64,000 nt of DNA from Dyella choica (GTDB taxonomy: Bacteria; Pseudomonadota; Gammaproteobacteria; Xanthomonadales; Rhodanobacteraceae): positions 62,001-126,000 of the forward strand of contig NZ_RYYV01000002.1 of NCBI RefSeq assembly GCF_003977665.1, written 5' to 3'. The notes beneath the pieces were generated by a model. That model was given only the letters and a program-made list of their open reading frames with translations. It was not told the DNA's origin and ran no database searches. Each line of letters opens with the position of its first letter. The stretch's first letter is position 1. The position numbers and the translations under genes are program-made. This document shows, one piece after another, positions 35,579 to 44,684 of the stretch.

Positions 35579-35612
35579 TCGGTATGTAACCGATACCTTC
35601 GTGAATGGGATT
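35579..35612 (+). promoter_or_regulatory. Conserved palindromic motif, site G
   Basis: GGTATGTAACCGATACC followed by TTCGTGAATGGGA. The right half matches site D almost base for base (CCGAYACCTTCGTG then AATGG). The left flank is not conserved. It lies 58 bp before the decarboxylase start. Confidence 0.45.
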
Positions 35613-35670
35613 CCCCTTGGCCTGCGGCTCAATGGTTCGCCGCATTCCTCCAACGGCCCAGGAGTCTCCC

Positions 35671-37395
35671 ATGGCAAGCAGCACCCAGCGAATGAAGATC
35701 GGCGACTTCCTGCTTCGCCGTCTTGAAGAGGCCGGCATTCGACACTTGTTCGGCGTCCCCGGCGACTACAACCTCACGCTGCTGCAGCAACTGCACGACG
35801 CGAAGAAGATGAATTGGATCGGCACCACCGGCGAGCTGACTGCCTCGTATGCGGCAGATGGCTATGCACGATTGAAGGGATTGGGTGCGTTGCTTGTCAC
35901 GAACGGGGTCGGTCCCTTGAGCGCGATCAACGGGGTTGGCGGCGCCTATGCCGAACACGTTCCGGTGATTTGCATTGCCGGCTCGATACCGCTGCGATCC
36001 ATCGACCGTGGCTTGGGTATGCACCACACCATGGCGGATGGAAATTTCGATCACTTCCTCAATGCGTACAAGCCGGTGACGATCGCGCAGGCGCGGATTA
36101 CTCCACGCAATGCGGTCGCGGAAATCGATCGCCTGATCCTCACTGCGTGGCGCGAGAAGCTTCCGGTGTACATGGAGTTTCCGTCTGACATCGCTTATCT
36201 CGATATCGAAGTGCCTGCCCCACCCCTTATGCTCGCCGAGCCGGCAAGCGATCCGGAGCGGTTGCGTTCGTGCGTTGCTGCGCTTGCGGAACGTCTGGCT
36301 GCCGCCAAGTCGGCGGCGATCCTGGTCGACACGGACGCGGATCGGTTCGGCGTTGCCTCCGAACTGATGGAGCTGGCCAACAAGCTGCAGGCTCCGCTGG
36401 CAGTGATCAACGCCGCCAAAGGTGTGATCGACGAATCGTCCCCGCATTACGTTGGCATCTACGCCGGCAAGGCCAGCGAGCCGGGTGTGTGCGAGACGAT
36501 CGAGAGCAGCGACTGCCTGCTTGCCATTGCTTATCGACCCATCGAAGTAACCACGGGCGATTTCTCTGCTTCGCTGCCGGCCAATACGATCCACGCCCGC
36601 GCGCACTCGTTGGATATTGGCCATGACAATTATCAAGCGGTGACGCTTAAGGAAGTGCTTCGTGGTGTCATCGATGCCGTTCCGCAGGTCAGCCATCGCG
36701 CTCCGCGACGGCTTGCGGCAGCGGCAATGTCGAGCGCCGACATCGATGCCGATGCCAAACTGACTCAGGCCTTTTACTGGCCGGCTATTCAACGCTACCT
36801 GCGACCCGGCGATGTCCTGTATGTCGACAACGGCACGTCATTTTCCCTCCTCGGCCTCAGGCTTCCGCCGCGGTGCACGTTCATCGGTTCGATCAATTGG
36901 GGTTCGATCGGCTATTCGGTCGGAGCGTTGCTCGGCGCACTGATTGCGGCACCCGAGCGGCGTCATATCCTGCTGATCGGCGACGGTTCGTTCCAGGTCA
37001 CGGCGCAGGAGCTATCGACCATACTGCGCCATGATCTCAAGCCGGTGATCTTGTTGATCAACAACGGTGGCTACACCATCGAACGCGGCTACCTCGGCAA
37101 GACCGAGCCGTACAACGACGTTGCCAATTGGTCCTACGCCGATTTACCGAAAGTGCTTCGTCCCGACACTTCGGCGCGATCGTTCCTGGTCAAAACCGGG
37201 GTGGACCTGCAAAACGCCCTTGGCACGCCGAACGACACGTTGATCTTCGTCGAATCGATCATGGATTCCTGCGACGCCCCTGCCCCGGTCACTCGAAGCA
37301 GCAACCTGGGCGCCGAGATGGATTACGGCCCGACCGGTCCGCAACACCGCGAAGGTTTGCAGCTACGGCCCGCGAAACCGCAGTTGTCAGCTTGA
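35671..37395 (+). CDS. ThDP-dependent 2-keto-acid decarboxylase (pyruvate/indolepyruvate decarboxylase family)
   Basis: A 574-aa enzyme. Family residues: Asp32 in GVPGDYNL, catalytic Glu55 in TGELTASYAADGYAR, the His pair 118-119 in GLGMHHTMADGNF, and the ThDP-Mg motif GDGSFQ (about 437) ending in INNGGYTIE. It should decarboxylate pyruvate, phenylpyruvate or indolepyruvate non-oxidatively to the aldehyde; the substrate is not decided by sequence alone. The GTTGELTAS block differs from the usual GNCNELNAG of fermentative pyruvate decarboxylases, which leans toward another 2-keto acid. AGGAG lies 7 nt before the ATG. A copy of the shared palindromic motif sits upstream. Confidence 0.88.
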   Translation: MASSTQRMKIGDFLLRRLEEAGIRHLFGVPGDYNLTLLQQLHDAKKMNWIGTTGELTASYAADGYARLKGLGALLVTNGVGPLSAINGVGGAYAEHVPVICIAGSIPLRSIDRGLGMHHTMADGNFDHFLNAYKPVTIAQARITPRNAVAEIDRLILTAWREKLPVYMEFPSDIAYLDIEVPAPPLMLAEPASDPERLRSCVAALAERLAAAKSAAILVDTDADRFGVASELMELANKLQAPLAVINAAKGVIDESSPHYVGIYAGKASEPGVCETIESSDCLLAIAYRPIEVTTGDFSASLPANTIHARAHSLDIGHDNYQAVTLKEVLRGVIDAVPQVSHRAPRRLAAAAMSSADIDADAKLTQAFYWPAIQRYLRPGDVLYVDNGTSFSLLGLRLPPRCTFIGSINWGSIGYSVGALLGALIAAPERRHILLIGDGSFQVTAQELSTILRHDLKPVILLINNGGYTIERGYLGKTEPYNDVANWSYADLPKVLRPDTSARSFLVKTGVDLQNALGTPNDTLIFVESIMDSCDAPAPVTRSSNLGAEMDYGPTGPQHREGLQLRPAKPQLSA

Positions 37396-37425
37396 TCGAG
37401 ACAGAAGACGTTTTTAGAGCACAGG

Positions 37426-37449
37426 CGGCCTGCGCTTCCGCGCAGGCCG
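37426..37449 (+). terminator. Strong hairpin after the decarboxylase gene
   Basis: CGGCCTGCGC-TTCC-GCGCAGGCCG: a perfect 10-bp stem with a tetraloop 30 bp after the stop codon. No T-run follows directly, so termination may be partial. Confidence 0.7.
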
Positions 37450-37531
37450 GACCTATTCCACGTCAAAAAAAGGGGCTCCGCCTTTAAATAAATCGTCGGG
37501 TGTATTCTGACGGGGCGGCGGGGGTCGGCAA

Positions 37532-40500
37532 ATGGCTACCCATTATTACGAAGAGATATGCGATGGCCTCCAGCCCTTGTGGAAGGATGGCGAACACGTC
37601 ATCAGCCGAGCACGACGGGCGGCCGCTGGGGGCGACCAGAGGCTGCTCATTGCGCGCCCCGCCGGCGAGCAACCCTCGCCTGCCTGCCTCGATCGGCTCG
37701 CTCACGAATTCGAATTGAAGGACGAACTCGACGGCGCGTGGGCGATGCGGCCGCTGGATCTGGTGCGCGATGGCGGTGGGACGATGCTGGTGCTCGAGGA
37801 TCCGGGCGGTGAGCCGCTCGAGCGACTGATCGGCACGCCCATGGCGGTGGACAGCGCCGTGCGCCTCGCTGTCGGCATCGCCGCAGCGCTGGGCAAGCTT
37901 CACCGGCGCGGCCTCGTTCATAAGGATCTCAAACCCGCCCATATCCTGGTGAACTGCACGGACGGACAGCCGCGACTGAGCGGCTTCGGCATAGCCTCGC
38001 AATTGCGACGCGAGCGACAGGCGCCGGAGCCGCCGGAGACCCTCGCCGGCACACTTGCCTACATGGCCCCCGAACAGACCGGGCGCATGAACCGCTCGAT
38101 CGACGCCCGCAGCGATCTGTATGCGCTCGGCGTCACGCTCTACCAGATGATCACCGGTTCGCTGCCTTTTGCCGCGACCGATCCAATGGAGTGGGTGCAC
38201 TGCCATATCGCACGCAAGCCGGTGCCTCCCTGCGAGCGATTGCAGGACGTCCCTGCCCCGGTGTCGGCCATCATCATGAAGCTGATGGCCAAGACGGCCG
38301 AAGAGCGCTACCAGACCGCCGACGGCGTCGAGCGCGATCTGCGGCGCTGCCTCACCGAATGGGAAACGCATGGTTGCGTCGACGACTTTGCACTGGGTCA
38401 GCAGGACATGCCCGATCGGCTGCTCATCCCGGAACGGCTCTACGGGCGCGCAAACGAGATCGAGACCTTGCTGGCCTCCTTCGATCGCATCGCCAAAGAA
38501 GGGCCGCCGGAGCTGGTGTTGGTTTCGGGCTATTCGGGCATTGGAAAATCCGCTGTCGTCAACGAGTTGCACAGGGTGCTGGTGGCACCACGCGGGCTGT
38601 TCGCCGCAGGCAAGTTCGACCAGTACAAGCGCGACATCCCATATGCGACGCTCGCCCAGGCTTTTCAGAGCCTCGTCCGACCGCTGCTCTGCAAGCGCGA
38701 GGCGGAGCTTAGCAGCTGGCGCGACGCCTTTGCCGATGCACTCGGGCCGAACGCACGCTTGATGGTTGACGTGGTCCCCGAGCTCAAGCTCATCATCGGG
38801 GAACAGCCATCGGTTCCCGTGCTTCCGCCGCTGGACGCGCAACGGCGCTTCCAGCTGGTGTTCGAGCGCTTCATCGGTGTGTTTGCCCGGGCCGACCATC
38901 CACTGGCGCTGTTTCTCGACGACCTGCAATGGCTCGACGCGGCCACACTTGATCTGCTTGAGGATCTGTTGACCCGCTCCGATCTGCAGCACCTCATGCT
39001 GGTCGGTGCTTATCGCAATAACGAAGTCACGGCCGTCCATCCGCTGATGCACAAGCTCAAGAGCATCAGGGACGCTGGTGGAAAGGTCTCGGAAATCGCC
39101 CTTGCGCCGCTCAGACAGGCACATTTGCGGCAGTTGCTTGCAGACGCGCTTCGCTGTGAGCCCGCACACGCTGCGCCGCTCGCGCAACTGGTCCACCAGA
39201 AAACCGGTGGCAATCCGTTTTTTGCCATCCAGTTCCTGTCGTCACTCGCCGACGAAGGCATGCTTATCGTTGACCACGATGCTGCCTGCTGGTGCTGGGA
39301 TCTCGGCCACATTCACGCCAAGGGATATACCGACAACGTCGTCGATCTCATGGTCGCGAAACTGGCGCGCTTGCCGGGCGAAACACAGAATGCGTTGCAG
39401 CAGCTGGCGTGCCTCGGCAACGGTGCCGAAACGACGACACTGTCGCTCGTCCTAGGGATGACGGAGGAGCAGGTTCATGCGGCGCTTTGGCCGGCCGTGC
39501 GGCTGGAATTGGTCGAGCGCGGCGCAGCCAGCTATCGGTTCGCCCACGATCGCGTGCAAGAAGCCGCGTATTCACTGATCGCCGAAGAGCTGCGCGGCGA
39601 AGCCCACCTTCGCATCGGCCGACTGCTGGCGGAGCACACGCTGGCCGGAAAGCGCAGCGAGGTGATCTTCGAGATCGTCAATCATCTCAACCGTGCGATC
39701 CCGCTGATCGTGTCACCCGTGGAGCGGGACCAGCTTGCCGAGTTCAATCTGATCGCGGGGCGGCGCGCGCAGGCTTCCATCGCCTACGCCTCGGCGCTCA
39801 AGTATCTGGTTGCCGGCGTAGCACTGGTGGGCGACGACGGATGGGATCGTCAACGCGAGCTTATCTTCGCGCTGGAGTTGCATCGAGCCGAGTGCGAATT
39901 CCTGACCGGTGCGCTGGCGGCTGCGGACGCGCGCCTGGTGCTGCTGGCAGGCCGCACGAAAGATTCGGTGGAAGCGGCACGCGTTGCGTGTCTGCGCATG
40001 GATCTGCACGTGACCCGCGATCAGAGCGACCGTGCACTGGCCGTCGGTCTTGAATGCCTGCGGCATCTGGGCATCGAGTGGTCGCCGCACCCGACGGAAG
40101 AGGAGGCGAACCGGGAATATCAGCGGATCTGGTCCACCCTTGGAGACCGGCCGCTCGAGACGCTGGTCGACCTGCCCTTGATGAGCGACCCGGCGTCGCT
40201 CGCGACCCTAGATGTACTGGCCAAACTCGGGGTGGCCGCCCTTTATACGAATCCGAACCTGCTTTCCCTGGTCACCTATCGCATGGTCAATCTGAGTCTC
40301 GAGCGCGGCAACGCCGACGCTTCCAGTTTTGCCTATGTATGGCTCGGCGTGATCGCCGGGCTGCGCCTCGGCGACTACGAGACCGGCTATCGATTCGGCC
40401 GGCTCAGCTACGAGCTGGTCGAACAACGCGGACTGAAGCGCTACGACGCCAGGGTCTATATGATCTTTGGCGGCATGGTCCTGCCGTGGAATAGGCCTGT

Positions 40501-43042
40501 CCGGTCTGGCCGCGAACTGGTGCGTCGCGCGTTCGAAGCGGCCAACCAAAGCGGCGATCTCACCTGCGCGGCGTACAGTTGCAGCCATCTCAATGCGAAC
40601 CTGCTTGCCGCTGGTGATCCGCTGGAGCAGGTGCAAGGCGAAGCCGAACGGGGTCTCGCGTTTGCTCAGAAGATGCGATTCGGTGCCTTTATCGATCGCA
40701 TCGGCGCCCAGCTTGGCCTTATACGCACGTTGCGGGGGCTCACGCCTACGTTCGGCAGCTTCGACGATGCGAATTTCGATGAGCAGCAGATCGAGCGCCG
40801 CTTCACCGAGAGCCGGAACTCGGCGATTGCCGAGTGCTGGTATTGGATTTGCAAACTGCAGGCGCGGTTCTTCGCCGGCGACTACGCGGCGGCGCTCGAT
40901 GCCGCATTTCAGGCGCGACGACTGCTGTGGACATCCCTGACTTTCGAAATCGCCGAATATCACTTCTACAGCGCGTTGTCGCGCGCAGCTTGTTTCGATA
41001 CAGCGACGATTGATGAGCGACAGGCGCACATGGAGGCTCTTGCCGACCATCAAAAGCAACTTGAGCTGTGGGCACAGCATTGCCCGGAGAATTTCGAGAA
41101 CCGCGTTGCCCTGGTGCACGCGGAGATCGCCCGCATCGAAGGCCGCGCGCTCGATGCCATGATCTATTACGACCAGGCTATCCGCTCAGCCCAGGCAAAC
41201 GGCTTTGTGCACAACGAGGCGCTAGCGAATGAGCTCGCTGCGCGTTTCTATTCGACGCGAGGTTTCGAGAAAGTGGCGCGCGTCTACCTGCAGGATGCTC
41301 GTGACGCCTATCTTCGCTGGGGAGCACATGGCAAAGCGTGGCAGCTCGAACGGCATTACCCCAACCTCAAGCCCTATGCGGACAATTCGCAGCAGACGGC
41401 CACGATCGGTACGCCGATAGAGCAACTGGATCTCGCCACGGTGCTGAGCGTCTCGCAGATCGTGTCGGGCGAAATTGTGTTCGAGCACCTGATCGAAGCG
41501 CTGATGCGCACCGCAGTGGAACACGCTGGCGCGCAACGCGGCTTGCTCGTACTTCCGCGGGACGGCGAGCTATGGATCGAGGCGCACGCCGATACCTACG
41601 ACGGACCGGTCAAGGTCGCGCTCCGCGAGACGCCGATCTCCGCCGCCGAGCTGCCCGAGTCGGTGCTTCAGTATTGCGCGCGTACCCAGGAGAGCGTCAT
41701 TCTCGACGATGCCTCCGCGCGCGGCACGTTCTCCACCGACGAGTACATTGTTCGCGTGCAGGCACGATCGATCCTATGCCTGCCGCTCGTCAAGCAGGGA
41801 GGACTGATCGCCCTGCTTTATCTGGAAAACCACCTCGCCGCCGGTGCATTTACCCCGTCCAGGATTGCGGTCTTGAAGGTACTGGCTTCGCAGGCGGCAA
41901 TGACGCTGGACAACGCCCGTCTATACCGCGATCTCGCGGAACGTGAAGCGAAGATCCGGCGCCTCGTCGACTCCAACATCGTGGGGATCTTCATCGCGGA
42001 TATCGATGGCCGGATCACCGAAGCGAATGACGCATTTCTTCGTATCGTCGGATATGACCGTGACGATCTCGTATCGAGGCGTATGCGCTGGCCGGACATG
42101 ACGCCGCCCGCGTGGCGCGAACGCAATCAAAAGGAGTGGTTGCCCGAGCTCCTAAAGGCGGGGACATTGCAGCCCTATGAGAAAGAGTACTTCAGGAAAG
42201 ACGGCAGCCGCGTGCCGGTGCTGGTTGGTGTTGCGCTGCTGGACGAGCACGGGGACCAAGGTATCGGATTCGTGCTCGATTTGAGCGAGCGAAAACGGGC
42301 GGAAGCGGAGGCGCGCCAATTGCAGCTCGAGCTCGCGCATGCAAACCGCGTCACGGCGATTGGGCAGCTCGCTGCCTCGATCAGCCACGAAATGAAGCAG
42401 CCGATCACGGCAATGGCCATCAATGCGTCAACGGGCCTGCGCTGGCTCAATGGCGAGCCGCCCAATGTGGAAGACGCGCGTCAAGCCTTCGATCATATCG
42501 CCCGTGACGCAAAACGTGCCGGCGAAGTGATAAAGCACATTCATGGCCTTGTTACAAAAGCCCCCGCGTGCAACGAGCTCGTGCAAATCAACGAGGCCGT
42601 TCGCGACGTCATTGCAATCGCGTCCAGCGAAGCCAACCGGAACGGCGTCTCCGTGCGGATGCAGCTGGCAGAACATTTGCCGGTTACCAAAGGCGACCGT
42701 GTGCAACTGCAACAGGTGATGCTGAACCTGATCATCAATGCCATCGAAGCGATGAGCACGTTAGACGCAGGACTGCGGGAATTGACGATCAACACCTGCA
42801 TGAACGAACCGGGTGTCGTTCTTGTGACGGTGCGCGACTCCGGGCCGGGCGTTGCTTCCAAGAACATCGAGCGCCTGTTTGAGCCGTTTTATACGACGAA
42901 AGCCGCCGGGATGGGCATGGGGCTGTCGATCTGCCGCTCGATCATCGAAGCGCACGGCGGCCAGATGTGGGCAAGTGAAAACCTGCCTCGCGGCGCGGTC
43001 TTTCAGTTCACGCTGCCGGTCTATCCAGCCGTTTCAACGTAA
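37532..43042 (+). CDS. Trifunctional Ser/Thr kinase - AAA ATPase - sensor histidine kinase
   Basis: A 1,836-aa cytosolic multidomain sensor. Order: Ser/Thr-kinase-like domain (about 1-290; catalytic loop HKDLKPAHILVN at 130-141, MAPEQTGRMN activation-segment end), AAA/NACHT-like ATPase with P-loop GYSGIGKS (about 332), a long helical TPR-like region (about 600-1290), GAF (about 1300-1460), PAS (about 1475-1590), HisKA with the phospho-His in SISHEMKQP (about 1620), and HATPase ending LGLSICRSIIEAHGG-like. The DFG motif reads GFG, which I believe is usual for this family, and no obvious beta-3 lysine is seen, so the first domain may not phosphorylate proteins. No receiver gene follows. Nearby response regulators (54680, 55370) are possible partners. 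The kinase core resembles that of the PAS kinase at 55741. Confidence 0.93.
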   Translation: MATHYYEEICDGLQPLWKDGEHVISRARRAAAGGDQRLLIARPAGEQPSPACLDRLAHEFELKDELDGAWAMRPLDLVRDGGGTMLVLEDPGGEPLERLIGTPMAVDSAVRLAVGIAAALGKLHRRGLVHKDLKPAHILVNCTDGQPRLSGFGIASQLRRERQAPEPPETLAGTLAYMAPEQTGRMNRSIDARSDLYALGVTLYQMITGSLPFAATDPMEWVHCHIARKPVPPCERLQDVPAPVSAIIMKLMAKTAEERYQTADGVERDLRRCLTEWETHGCVDDFALGQQDMPDRLLIPERLYGRANEIETLLASFDRIAKEGPPELVLVSGYSGIGKSAVVNELHRVLVAPRGLFAAGKFDQYKRDIPYATLAQAFQSLVRPLLCKREAELSSWRDAFADALGPNARLMVDVVPELKLIIGEQPSVPVLPPLDAQRRFQLVFERFIGVFARADHPLALFLDDLQWLDAATLDLLEDLLTRSDLQHLMLVGAYRNNEVTAVHPLMHKLKSIRDAGGKVSEIALAPLRQAHLRQLLADALRCEPAHAAPLAQLVHQKTGGNPFFAIQFLSSLADEGMLIVDHDAACWCWDLGHIHAKGYTDNVVDLMVAKLARLPGETQNALQQLACLGNGAETTTLSLVLGMTEEQVHAALWPAVRLELVERGAASYRFAHDRVQEAAYSLIAEELRGEAHLRIGRLLAEHTLAGKRSEVIFEIVNHLNRAIPLIVSPVERDQLAEFNLIAGRRAQASIAYASALKYLVAGVALVGDDGWDRQRELIFALELHRAECEFLTGALAAADARLVLLAGRTKDSVEAARVACLRMDLHVTRDQSDRALAVGLECLRHLGIEWSPHPTEEEANREYQRIWSTLGDRPLETLVDLPLMSDPASLATLDVLAKLGVAALYTNPNLLSLVTYRMVNLSLERGNADASSFAYVWLGVIAGLRLGDYETGYRFGRLSYELVEQRGLKRYDARVYMIFGGMVLPWNRPVRSGRELVRRAFEAANQSGDLTCAAYSCSHLNANLLAAGDPLEQVQGEAERGLAFAQKMRFGAFIDRIGAQLGLIRTLRGLTPTFGSFDDANFDEQQIERRFTESRNSAIAECWYWICKLQARFFAGDYAAALDAAFQARRLLWTSLTFEIAEYHFYSALSRAACFDTATIDERQAHMEALADHQKQLELWAQHCPENFENRVALVHAEIARIEGRALDAMIYYDQAIRSAQANGFVHNEALANELAARFYSTRGFEKVARVYLQDARDAYLRWGAHGKAWQLERHYPNLKPYADNSQQTATIGTPIEQLDLATVLSVSQIVSGEIVFEHLIEALMRTAVEHAGAQRGLLVLPRDGELWIEAHADTYDGPVKVALRETPISAAELPESVLQYCARTQESVILDDASARGTFSTDEYIVRVQARSILCLPLVKQGGLIALLYLENHLAAGAFTPSRIAVLKVLASQAAMTLDNARLYRDLAEREAKIRRLVDSNIVGIFIADIDGRITEANDAFLRIVGYDRDDLVSRRMRWPDMTPPAWRERNQKEWLPELLKAGTLQPYEKEYFRKDGSRVPVLVGVALLDEHGDQGIGFVLDLSERKRAEAEARQLQLELAHANRVTAIGQLAASISHEMKQPITAMAINASTGLRWLNGEPPNVEDARQAFDHIARDAKRAGEVIKHIHGLVTKAPACNELVQINEAVRDVIAIASSEANRNGVSVRMQLAEHLPVTKGDRVQLQQVMLNLIINAIEAMSTLDAGLRELTINTCMNEPGVVLVTVRDSGPGVASKNIERLFEPFYTTKAAGMGMGLSICRSIIEAHGGQMWASENLPRGAVFQFTLPVYPAVST

Positions 43043-43067
43043 ACCGGCCTCCGTCCAGGGCTACGCC

Positions 43068-43388
43068 TTACATGATAGTCGGTCGGCGGGCGTTCGATGC
43101 CGGTCGAAGTGTCGACATCCGCTTGATAACCCTGGCAGTGCGCGGCTGGGTCTGTTTCCGTCTTGCCTTCCAGAGTGGTGCAACGAAACACCGGTCCCAC
43201 TCTGCTTTTTGCGCGGCGCGCCGCTGCGAGTCGTCATAGGCAGAAACCAGCTCGTAAACCACGCAGCTCTGATCGCCACCGTCTTTCGGGTCGATATACA
43301 CGGCGTGCTCGTCGGTGGAATCGTACTCCGCGTCCGTTATGCTAAAGCCCGTGCCATCGAAATCTTCGCTCCACGATTCGTTTTTCAT
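43068..43388 (-). CDS. Small hypothetical protein
   Basis: A 106-aa protein starting MKNESWSEDFDGTGFSITDAE with an AGAGAGG ribosome-binding sequence. The first half is acidic (DSTDEHAVYIDPKDGGDQ) and the C-terminal 45 residues are strongly basic (WKARRKQTQPRTARVIKR). No known domain. It lies between the giant kinase (convergent, 25 bp away) and the dehydrogenase. The basic tail could contact nucleic acid, but this is only composition. Confidence 0.55.
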   Translation of the reverse strand: MKNESWSEDFDGTGFSITDAEYDSTDEHAVYIDPKDGGDQSCVVYELVSAYDDSQRRAAQKAEWDRCFVAPLWKARRKQTQPRTARVIKRMSTLRPASNARRPTIM

Positions 43389-43410
43389 GGTTGACCTCTC
43401 TCTCCGGATG

Positions 43411-43439
43411 GCGAGCCGGCGAATAGCGCGCCGGCTCGC
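43411..43439 (-). terminator. Long hairpin after the dehydrogenase gene
   Basis: GCGAGCCGGCG and CGCCGGCTCGC (11-bp perfect stem) with a 7-nt loop, 28 bp past the stop of the dehydrogenase. It resembles the hairpin at 50883 in stem, loop and flank, so it may belong to a repeat family as well as acting as terminator. Confidence 0.6.
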
Positions 43440-43466
43440 TTGCCGTTTCATACCAAAGCGCCGTGC

Positions 43467-44444
43467 TCATGCAACTGACGCACCAACTTCGTCCTGCGCA
43501 ACCCGCGAGTCTCGTTTGCGCAGTTCAAGCAAGCCGAGCAGCAACTCATCCCGCTCCGCCTCCAGCTCCTTGATGGAGCGCGATCCGACCTCGGCATGAA
43601 CGCTGTCAATCAGTTTTGCCTGCACTTCCGGCGTCAGCACCGGCGTGCCAAGCGTCTTCCACCAGGCCATCATCGGGCCGCTGAACTGCTGAAAGAAGTG
43701 CTCGATGCCGCCCGGACCGCCGCCGAGATGGTTGAGCATCATGTTGCCCATCAAACCCCAACGCAGGCCCGGGCCCCAGCACAAGGCAGTGTCGACGTCG
43801 GCGGCGCTCACCACACCCTCGGTGACCAAGTGATAAACCTCGCGCGCCAATGCCGCTTGCAGCCGGTTGGCGACGTGGCCCGGCATCTCCTTGTTGACCC
43901 GCACCGTCCGCTGCCCGATCGCCGTATAGAATTCTTCTGCGCGGCGAATCGTTTCCGCAGAAGTCTTGGCGCCGCCGACGATTTCGACCAATGGAATCAG
44001 GTGCGGCGGGTTGAACGGATGGGCGATCAGGCAACGCTCGGGGTGCGCCGCGGCGCCCTTCTGAATTTCACTCATGGTGAGCCCCGAAGAGCTCGACGCA
44101 ATGATCGCATCGGGAGCCATCAGCTGGTCGAGTTGCCCATAGAGCTTCTGCTTGAATTCAATCCGCTCGGGACCGTTTTCCTGCACCAGGTCCGCGCCCA
44201 CGACCGCTTGCTCGAGCACGGGCGTAAACGTCAGGTTCGACCGCGAGGCTCCAGGCGACAGGCCCAATCGCGTGAGGGCTGGCCAGGCGTTCTCCACGAA
44301 TTTCCTCAATGAGGCCTCCGCGTCCGGCGCGATATCCGTCGCGACGACGTGCAATCCCCTTGCGAGAAAAAGCGCGGTCCAGCTTGCGCCGATCACACCC
44401 GTTCCGATGATGGCGATGCGGCGGATGGGCTTGGTGTCGGTCAT
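43467..44444 (-). CDS. 3-hydroxyacyl-CoA / carnitine-type dehydrogenase
   Basis: A 325-aa enzyme of the 3-hydroxyacyl-CoA dehydrogenase superfamily, single-domain form. The NAD motif GTGVIGASW is near residue 15. A conserved SSSSGL and HPFNPPHLIPLVEIVGG block carries the catalytic His. The C-terminal part (ALCWGPGLRWGLMG, GGGPGGIEHFF) is typical of the L-carnitine/3-hydroxyacid dehydrogenase subgroup rather than of fatty-acid oxidation enzymes. The crotonase/CaiB genes at 48-51 kb carry the same upstream motif, so a joint pathway is plausible. Start MTDTKPIRRI was chosen over a longer frame. Confidence 0.82.
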   Translation of the reverse strand: MTDTKPIRRIAIIGTGVIGASWTALFLARGLHVVATDIAPDAEASLRKFVENAWPALTRLGLSPGASRSNLTFTPVLEQAVVGADLVQENGPERIEFKQKLYGQLDQLMAPDAIIASSSSGLTMSEIQKGAAAHPERCLIAHPFNPPHLIPLVEIVGGAKTSAETIRRAEEFYTAIGQRTVRVNKEMPGHVANRLQAALAREVYHLVTEGVVSAADVDTALCWGPGLRWGLMGNMMLNHLGGGPGGIEHFFQQFSGPMMAWWKTLGTPVLTPEVQAKLIDSVHAEVGSRSIKELEAERDELLLGLLELRKRDSRVAQDEVGASVA

Positions 44445-44541
44445 GTGATTTCTCCAATGTGTTGGTGAGACTTCGGCATAGGCAATGCCGGCGAGATTGT
44501 CGTGGGCCATGGATAGCCACATTAACCAGCAAGCGATGCGC

Positions 44542-44581
44542 GCTCCATTGCACGATGGTGTTGATTACACCTTCGTATTAG
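44542..44581 (-). promoter_or_regulatory. Conserved palindromic motif, site B
   Basis: Read on the minus strand: ATACGAAGGTGTAATC then AACACCATCGTGCAATGGAGC. It shares nearly all flanking positions with site A. It lies 97 bp upstream of the dehydrogenase start and, being in a divergent region, 104 bp upstream of the NADH dehydrogenase start. Confidence 0.6.
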
Positions 44582-44684
44582 TGGGAGGTGATGTCGTGCA
44601 AAACCAATTCCAAAGTGCAATGGCGGCTGCATTCGGCACAGCTTAAATTGATTCGAAGACCAACGTTCCACATGGGTTATTGCC

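Noticed and set aside
35629-36792. 387-codon open frame antisense to the keto-acid decarboxylase
   Set aside because: The plus strand carries all ThDP-enzyme motifs; the antisense translation matches nothing and is His/Arg/Gln-rich as expected of a GC-rich shadow.
37484-39196. 570-codon open frame on the minus strand opposite the giant kinase
   Set aside because: It is the antisense of a highly conserved kinase/ATPase coding region; the codon pattern and family motifs belong to the plus strand.
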